Assembly (NCBI GenBank): GCA_963774345.1
Contig: CAVZFB010000054.1
Span: 102,718 to 166,717, forward strand
Direction of reading: 5' to 3'
Length of the DNA: 64,000 nucleotides
From: AP-15 sp963774345
GTDB taxonomy: Bacteria > Pseudomonadota > Alphaproteobacteria > ATCC43930 > CGMCC-115725
Shown here: positions 58,200-64,000 of the stretch, piece after piece
How the letters are laid out: every line of letters starts with the position of its first letter
How positions within the stretch are numbered: position 1 is the stretch's first letter
Made by a program: the position numbers and the translations under genes
Notes under the pieces: model-generated
Told to the model about the DNA's origin: nothing
Databases searched by the model: none
The model's input: only the letters and a program-made list of their open reading frames with translations

Positions 58200-58563
58200 A
58201 TGGAACCTCCCCATCGCCCACCCTCCAAACATCCTCTGCCCTCTGGTCGTCAATGGTTGGGCAAGGATGCCGAAGACAATTGTGGGCTAATCAAAAGCGG
58301 CGCGCTATTCAATTTCGGCAAAAATACCGATGAACCGGACCGGGTGCGCCGGCCTGTGGCGACGGACCGCAATTCCCAAACAGCGACCGTTATTCGTCCG
58401 CGGCTTCTGAAAGGAAATCCGCCCAAAGATGATGGGTGCCGGATAATGGCGTCTTGATCTCGCTCCCTCCTCTGTAGGAGCCTCTTTACCACGGATCGCG
58501 CGGCAAAAGCCGATTGGCAGTCGCCGGTCTCGATCGCCAGTGAGCGGCGCGCCGCCTCCGCCC
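58200..58563. other. Intergenic region with shared 29-bp repeat
   Basis: About 360 bases between the mechanosensitive channel start and the outer-membrane protein stop, both minus strand. No gene is visible. It includes the 29-base repeat at 58297-58325, also found at 62577-62605, and should hold the channel's promoter. Confidence 0.5.
58297..58325 (-). repeat. 29-bp intergenic repeat, copy A
   Basis: Plus-strand GCGGCGCGCTATTCA followed by ATTTCGGCAAAAAT matches 62577-62605 at 27 of 29 positions. Similarity continues weakly for about 20 bases on the right. On the minus strand both read as LPKLNSAPL. Both lie 65 to 100 bases upstream of a minus-strand gene start, so the element may be regulatory or a piece of an interspersed repeat. 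Confidence 0.65.
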
Positions 58564-59439
58564 TCAAAACCGGAAGGTGGCGCCGAGGATCGGTCCCTTC
58601 ATGTGGACGTTGTAGCCGAAGTCGCTGCCGCTCGCCGTGACATTCAGACTGCGGTAGCCGAGGCGCAACGCGACCCACGGCTTCAGGGTATAGTCGAGCG
58701 TACCGACGACCTGCCAATCGACATGCGCGGCGACGCCGAAACCGCCCAAATCGCCATAGGCGGTCAACCCGAACCCGTTGCCGAGATGCGAGATCTCGGT
58801 GATAGCGGGCGGCGATCAGCGGGTCGCCCCATGAGGCCGAGCGGTTCACGCCTATCGTCGGCAACAGCCCGCCGTTCAATGTCAGCTCGCTCGAAACGCC
58901 CCAGGCGCGAAAGCCGACGCCGCCGTCGAGCGACTGAACCGGCTGATCCACCGCATGATAGAGAAACACGGCGGTCCCGATATTGGGCGTCAGCGATGCG
59001 CTGCCACCGTTGAAAAACACATTGCGGGTGGTGATGTTGGTGCCGACCGGGAGATGGATCACGTCGCCCAGCAGGCTGAACGGCCCGTCGCGGAATTCGA
59101 CTGATCCTATAAACGGCACGCCGTCGAGATGCCCGAGCAGCTGAAAGGCGCCGACGCTGGTGTCGACCACCGGTGCGCGCGCCAGCGGCGTGCTGATCGC
59201 GGTGTTGACGTTCGCCAGCCACAGATACGGCGTCACGCTCACCTGCAGCCCGCTGGTCCGCGTCCCCGGCGGCGATGGCGCCGGTGGCTGGCTCAGGACA
59301 GGTGCGGGCGGCGACAGGGGCGTCGGCGGACCGCCCGGCGCCGAATATTGCTGCGCATAGGCGGCGCTCGCCCCAGTGTCCCGATCGTCGCCAATAAAAC
59401 CGCAAGCACCGTCAGGGTGAATTTTCGGGTACGCCGCAT
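58564..59439 (-). CDS. Outer-membrane beta-barrel protein (frameshifted)
   Basis: N-terminal signal peptide MRRTRKFTLTVLAVLLATIGTLG..ASAAYAQQ, a Pro-rich spacer (PTPLSPPAPVLSQPP), then LQVSVTPYLWLANVNTAIS and alternating amphipathic strands ending in the C-terminal aromatic GPILGATFRF, typical of outer-membrane porin-like barrels with a terminal Phe for BAM recognition. Frame changes near 59375, 59265 and 58795 are needed. About 290 residues. It is the last gene of a minus-strand envelope set that starts at 62510. Confidence 0.78.
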
Positions 59440-59485
59440 TCTATTCCCCCGTTAACGGACGACAGGATCCGGGTCTCCACGACCG

Positions 59486-60128
59486 TCAGGGAGGATATGG
59501 ATAAGGATAGGGATAGGGCGGCGGGTAATAGCCCGGATATCCGTAGGGCGGGGGCGCCGCGGCGCCGTACCAATACGCGCGCCGCGCCGTGCGCCGGGCG
59601 ACCCCGGCAAACGACAACGGCGTCATTGGCATGCCGATAATGTCGACAAAAACCGAGGCCGGGCCGTCGGCGCCAGCAAGATCGCCTTCGAGCACGCGGA
59701 CGTTGAAGGTCAATCGGTCGCCGTCGAGATGCGGACCACGCAGCTCGACGACGGCGTCGCGAACTGACGCGCCGTCCTTGCTCAGCACCGACACCGTGGC
59801 GTTTGGCGGGTCCTTGGCAAAGCTGCCGAGGGTCCATTCCTCCAGCAGGTGCCGGGTCAGCAGATGCCCGGCCGATCTGACGGGCCGGTCGGCAAAAACG
59901 ATCGAGTTGGGACTGACTCGGCCAGCGTCAGCGTCTGGCCTTGCAGGCTGGCGCCACGCGCGTTCATGACGATCAGCGAGGGCACCATGTCGATCTTGAC
60001 CCCGACGCCTTCCCCGGCGGCGGCGTCGAGCTCGCCGGCGCCGTCGGCGCTTGCGCGTTTGCCAATACCGGTACGCAGAGCAACGCAACAATTGCAAGCA
60101 GCCACCAAGTGCAGTGATAGGGTGTCAT
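59486..60128 (-). CDS. Exported protein with Tyr/Pro-rich tail (frameshifted)
   Basis: The N-terminus MTPYHCTWWLLAIVALLCVPVLANAQA is a signal peptide. The body continues in other frames as GVGVKIDMVPSLIVMNARGASLQGQTLTL, then PNSIVFADRPVRSAGHLLT and ATVSVLSKDGASVRDAVVELRGPHL, and the tail is a run of Tyr-Pro repeats (GYPGYYPPPYPYPYP). Frame changes lie near 60010 and 59900. About 213 residues. I do not recognise a named family. Position between a Cys-rich lipoprotein and an outer-membrane barrel suggests a periplasmic or surface role. Confidence 0.7.
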
Positions 60129-60177
60129 CGTAGTCTCCCCCGAATATTGCAGCTGTTCTGTTTGGCAAAGAGAGTTG

Positions 60178-60359
60178 TCAGTGACCGGTAGACTTCGGAT
60201 ATGTGTCCCCTGGTCCTCGATGCGCTGCATGCAGATCGCATAGCACGCGTCGATGTCTCCCGGGTTTTGTGCCCGGCAGACCGTACATTTCTGCCCTGCG
60301 ATCTCCGACTGCCCGGCCGCAGTGTTGGGATTGGGCGCGCTGCATCCGGCGATCAACAT
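60178..60359 (-). CDS. Small Cys-rich lipoprotein-like protein
   Basis: The frame begins MLIAGCSAPNPNTA, a lipobox without a full preceding signal helix, so the true start may be upstream in another frame. It then reads KCTVCRAQNPGDIDACYAICMQR with a CxxC and a CxxxC pair that could bind metal or form two disulfides. A shift near 60215 probably precedes the natural end DTYPKSTGH at TGA 60180; unrepaired, the frame reads into the next gene. About 60 residues. Function unknown. Confidence 0.55.
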
Positions 60360-60438
60360 GCTCAGGACGTGATCGCTCGGTCGCCGAGGTCTTCGCGGAA
60401 GAAAGTCCGGCGCGGAGACATCACATCACCCTACCGGA

Positions 60439-62510
60439 CTACGGTTGCCGGGCGGGGCCGATCTGCGGCGCGCGGACCGGCTTGGCCATGCCGTAGAAGA
60501 TCGTGACGCCCTGGCCGCCGCAGCGGGTCGAGAGCGCCTCTTGAGCGCCGGGAAGCAACTGTCGATGTCCTGCCAGTTGTTCATCACCCAGACGTCCCCC
60601 GCCGGATCGATCGCGAGGTCGGTCTGCATCTGCAGGCCGCCGCCGACGTAGCCGCCAGGCGGCGAGATCTGATCGCCGGTCTTCATGCCGGGCGGGCAGT
60701 TCTCGGTGCGGACGCCGCACAGGTGCGCGATCCGGCCTGACGCACCGGCGAAGTTGGAGATCCAGACATTGTCGTCGCCGTCCACGACCGCGGCCCACGG
60801 GCCGGGCAGACTGCCGCCCGTGAACGGCGAGCCGGGATATTCGCGTGCCGTCCGGCCGCAGCAGCGTGACGCTGCCACCGTCGGGACCTCCCTTCTGCTT
60901 GAACATCGTGCGCGTCGAGCTACCTCGTCGGCGTTGCCGCCGCTCTTCGCGATCTTCGACGAGCTTCTTCCAGCGACGGCTTCACCCCGCGCCGAGCTGC
61001 CGAACCGGTTGGTGACCCAGACGTTGCCCTGGCTGTCGATGCCGAGGCCGCTGCCGCTGTAGCCGGTCTTGAAGCGTCTCGACCTTGGTCGGATCGGCGG
61101 CCGGAAAGCGCGTGACGAAGTCGCCGCCGGCGTTGGTCACCCAGATCCGGTCCTGCTGGTCGATGCCGAGATGGAACGGCCCCACGAACGACTTGCACGG
61201 CTCCTCCTTGAAGCCCTCGCAGAGCAGCTTGCCCTTGGTCAGATCGCCCTTGGGGAAGTAGACGAGCTGGTTCTTCGAGATGCCCACGACCCAGACGTCG
61301 CCGCTGGGCGTGACGATGACGCCCTGCATCAGCCCGAGCTTGCCGTCGAAGGTGATGCCGTCCGGCGGCGTCAGCGGCTTGCCGTTCTTGTCGAACACCG
61401 CGATCGACTTGCCGCCGTAGCTGGTGAGCCAGGCATTGTCCTTGGCGTCGACGGCGGCACCGAAGGTGCCGCCCTGCATCCCGCCGCCGGCGAAGCCCGT
61501 GGTAATCGGCGAGAGCGGCTGGCCGTTCGGGCGCGAACTTGGTGGCGTTGCCCTGCCACAGCGATGTCCTGCCCCTGCCAACCCACGGTGAAATTGTCGC
61601 CGACCCAGAGGTTGCCCTCGCTGTCGAACATCGCCTTGCCGCCCGCACGATACCCGCCGCCGTCGAACTTGAGCGGCAGCACCCAGGCGCTCGGCGCGAA
61701 AGTTGAGGTACGGCATGAACGGCACCGCGCGCATGGTCTTGCCCGTCGGGATCGGATAGAACTGGTCGAGCAGGGCGAAGAGCCGCTCCGGCTGGTACCA
61801 CGGATAGCGCGCGATCGGCCTCGGCCGCCGTCAGCGTGTCGGTCGGGGCGCTCGCCGGTCGGCGGCGTCGCCGCCGCGAAGAGCTTGCTGCACGCATCGT
61901 CCGTCACCCGCGTGACGCAGCCGGCCAGCACGTCGGCCAGCGTGGCGAAATTGGCCATCGTCGGCGTCTGGCTGCTGTTGAGCGGGTCCTGGATGGCGCC
62001 GCCCCATCCGCCGGTCGCGAGATCGACGAAGTTCGGCACGTTGCCGGCCGCGATCTTCAGGCCGAGCGCGTGACCCTTGATCGCGGTGCCGTCGAGGAAC
62101 TGCGCGTTCGTCCACACCGACGCCACGGTCGTCATCTCGTTGACGACGACCTCGGCCGGCGGCTTGCCGCCCAGCACCGTCAGCAGGGCGATGGCCGGAT
62201 TGTCGCCGCTCGCCCTTGTTGACGGTGGGTTCGCCGCCTTTGGCGACCAGATACAGGACGGCGTCGCTGCCGGCGTCTCTTTGGCGGAAATGACAAATCG
62301 TCCATCGGCGCGGTCTTGGCTTTGGGCCAGTTGCTTGGGTCGCCCGCACTCGCCGCCCATAGTGTCACCGTGGACCTTGCGAGCGGACCACCGCCCGCCT
62401 GGACTTGCCCCTCGATGCGAACGGCAGCCGCAGCCGGGCCGGATATCCAGCCGGAGCGACCCCGCCGCCAGCAAAACAGCGACCAATCGGGCTTTTGTGT
62501 TCCTGAACAT
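60439..62510 (-). CDS. NHL/Vgb-like beta-propeller exported protein (many frameshifts)
   Basis: A signal peptide (MFRNTKARLVAVLLAAGSL) is followed by a carboxypeptidase-regulatory-like Ig domain (VRIEGQVQAGGGPL..VTLWAASAGDP), a helical segment (NSSQTPTMANFATLADVLAGCVTRVTDDACSKLF), and repeated blades of a six-bladed propeller: AMFDSEGNLWVGDNF, AAVDAKDNAWLTSYGGKSI, VIVTPSGDVWVVGIS, LGIDQQDRIWVTNAGGD, AVVDGDDNVWISNFAG, LAIDPAGDVWVMNNW. At least eight frame changes occur, roughly at 62.45, 62.35, 62.25, 61.83, 61.69, 61.55, 61.07, 60.85 and 60.55 kb. About 685 residues when repaired. Such propellers bind ligands or act as lyases; the role here is unknown. Confidence 0.75.
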
Positions 62511-62576
62511 TTGTGTGCTCCGCGCCTAGAGCGAGGGGTGCCCGGCGTTGCGGAGGCATCGTAATCGTGAGGCAGA

Positions 62577-62605
62577 GCGGCGCGCTATTCAGTTTTGGCA
62601 AAAAT
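62577..62605 (-). repeat. 29-bp intergenic repeat, copy B
   Basis: Second copy of the element at 58297-58325 (27 of 29 positions identical). It sits between the stop of the AraC gene at 62636 and the start of the propeller gene at 62510, about 65 bases before that start. Confidence 0.65.
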
Positions 62606-62635
62606 CCGGACGGAACAGAGCGGGCGGCTCCGCCG

Positions 62636-63585
62636 TTACTTGCGCGGGCGGCCAAGCGTGGCGGATGGTAATTCGCCGAAGAGCGACTTATATTCGCCAG
62701 CAAATCGTCCAAGTTGCCAGAAGCCGTACCGCGTGGCTGTCTCGGTCACCGTTGTCGCGGTTGGAGCGGCCGTCCCGCAGGACCCGCCGCGCCAGATGCA
62801 TCCGCCGCAACAGCAAGTGTCGCTTGGGGCTCATCCCGAGCTGATCCTGGCAACAAGTCCGCAATGTCCGGTCCGACACCCCGATCCTTTGCAGAGTTCC
62901 GGGATGTAAAGCGGTTGCATCGGGATTTTCCTCCGTTGCGGCGCGAAACCGGCGGAGGATCATCGCGTGGCGACGCAGCGCCAGCTGTCCGCGCGAACCT
63001 CGCCTTTCGCAAGGCAGCCGATTAATGGCTTCGATCAATGCCTGTTCGAGACCGCGGGCCGCCTCGGGTTGGGCGATCATTTCGGGGGCGTCTTCCGCCA
63101 ACTGTCCGGCCGCCGCGTGCAACCGCTGCAGTTTCGCTATAGCGGCGGCTGCGGGGTCATGAGGGTCAGTAGTGCCGGGGCGGGGTCAAGTCGCATCCCG
63201 GCAATCGTCGCCCCGACAGCAACCATTGCCTCCATCGGCAACGACATGGCGGCGAAAATCGCGGCTCCGGATGACAGCTGCTGGGCCTCGTGACTCTCGC
63301 TGATGGAGGGGATGTTGGTCGGTTGTATTTCCGCACCGTTCGACAGCAGCCTTGGTCCAGGTTGGGTGCGGAACAAGATAAAGCTTCGCCCGGCAACATT
63401 GGCCGTATGCGCGACCCGCGGCAGGTTGTCAGAGAACCGCTGCATCCACAGGCTGTGCAGATCGATACGGACGAGTGTTCCGGCGAAATTCCCGCGCCCG
63501 GTGACCGTTATCTCGACCGTCGTCCGCGGATCGTCCGGCGTAGTCGTCGGGGTCGGTGAATGTCTCGGACTGCGCTCGACGGCAT
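62636..63585 (-). CDS. AraC family transcriptional regulator (frameshifted)
   Basis: The N-terminal region (TVEITVTGRGNFAGTLVRIDLHSLWMQRFSDNLPRVAH) and the effector-domain sequence AAIFAAMSLPMEAMVAVGA are followed by a C-terminal double helix-turn-helix containing IGVSDRTLRTCCQDQLGMSPKRHLLLRRMHLARR and TVTETATRYGFWQLGRFAGEYKSLFGELPSATL. Frame changes lie near 63560, 63535, 63135 and 62760. With repair the gene runs from ATG 63585 to TAA 62636, about 315 residues. It lies directly upstream of the envelope gene set and could regulate it. Confidence 0.82.
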
Positions 63586-63676
63586 CCTGTAACCCCGCTG
63601 GCTAGTCCAGATCCGGCGAAGACATAAACCGTTGCGTCGCCCCGATGTTGATCTCTCTCAAGGCGTCGCGAAAACT

Positions 63677-64000
63677 TCACATCGGAACGCGCGGTCGGCG
63701 CCGCGCCGGGTCGATCATCCCGCCCCGCAAGCCACGGGCCAAGGTGGTGGATGGCAACTCTCCGAACAACTCACGAAAGCTGGCTGCGAAATGGCCCCCA
63801 CCGTGGAAGCCGTGGCGCAACGCGATCTCCGATATGCTCGCCCCGCCGGGGTTTCCCCGCCACAAATCGCGACGCGCTCAGCGACATCCGGCGAAGGCGC
63901 ATGTAGGCGGTCGGCCCCATGCCCAGATGCTCCGAGCACAACCTGCGCAATAACCCTTCGGAGACAGCAATACGTAACGAGTCAAGGCAGCCACATACAC
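63677..64000 (-). CDS. AraC family transcriptional regulator, C-terminal part (frameshifted)
   Basis: The gene enters from the right edge with RIAVSEGLLRRLCSEHLGMGPTAYMRLRRM, the first AraC DNA-binding half. After a shift near 63870 it continues NPGGASISEIALRHGFHGGGHFAASFRELFGELPSTTLARG, the second half, to its stop at 63677. It is a paralogue of the neighbouring AraC protein, sharing FRELFGELPS(A/T)TL. Only about 106 residues are in the window; the effector domain lies outside. Confidence 0.8.

Overview
The window is high-GC DNA with alphaproteobacterial character. HemB is of the type that lacks the cysteine-rich zinc motif, palindromic intergenic elements of rhizobial type are present, and the protein families (PqiABC, DUF1501/DUF1800, DUF3300/DUF2950, LLM and GMC oxidoreductases, tandem AraC regulators) fit a soil or environmental member of the Rhodospirillales or Hyphomicrobiales. 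No rRNA, tRNA, CRISPR array, integrase or transposase is visible, and genus cannot be fixed from the sequence alone.

A dominant property is that about twenty conserved genes are broken by one or more single-base frameshifts. Nearly all can be repaired by deleting one base, and the protein sequence continues normally in the next frame. This looks like insertion-type error in an incompletely polished long-read assembly rather than mass pseudogenization. These genes are annotated here as whole loci with approximate shift positions.

Layout. 0-4.1 kb: start of an amidohydrolase, a persulfide dioxygenase-rhodanese fusion, a REP-like palindrome and an orphan sensor histidine kinase (all minus). 4.1-8.5 kb: tandemly duplicated Tat-exported ABC solute-binding proteins and a TAXI-type TRAP receptor. 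8.5-12.9 kb: an interspersed-repeat patch, hemB, a lipase, an SDR without the usual YxxxK dyad, and an RlmM-like methyltransferase. 12.9-18.8 kb: formylglycine-generating enzyme, AraC regulator, truncated secreted protein, BASS-type transporter, DUF1622 protein and an arylsulfatase with the CTPGR maturation motif, plausibly one sulfatase module. 18.8-22.3 kb: envelope proteins DUF3300, DUF2950 and a bestrophin-like membrane protein. 22.3-25.6 kb: sirtuin, SDR, split TPP-dependent 2-oxoacid decarboxylase and a small lipoprotein. 25.7-31.8 kb: DUF1800-DUF1501 pair diverging from cysK-alanyl-tRNA editing protein-sseA-GNAT. 31.8-37.4 kb: MscS channel diverging from pqiB-pqiC-pqiA. 37.4-46 kb: acyl-CoA dehydrogenase-like enzyme, ThuA protein, bestrophin-like protein, cyclic-nucleotide-fold protein, two LLM oxidoreductases, esterase, DUF1330 protein and SDR. 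46-50 kb: palindrome, GhrA-like reductase, a lower-GC three-gene island ending in a HEPN-like protein, and small hypotheticals. 50-55.7 kb: OsmC, flavoprotein, Gfo/Idh/MocA, NTF2-like, quinone-oxidoreductase-like and GMC oxidoreductase genes. 55.9-64 kb: a second MscS channel, an envelope gene set (NHL propeller protein, Cys-rich lipoprotein, secreted protein, outer-membrane barrel) and two adjacent AraC regulators.

Sulfur chemistry recurs (persulfide dioxygenase-rhodanese, FGE plus sulfatase, possible sulfopyruvate decarboxylase, cysK, sseA), but only cysK-alaX-sseA is clearly operonic. The best candidates for something undescribed are the 47.6-49.0 kb HEPN-containing island and the 58.6-62.5 kb envelope gene set.
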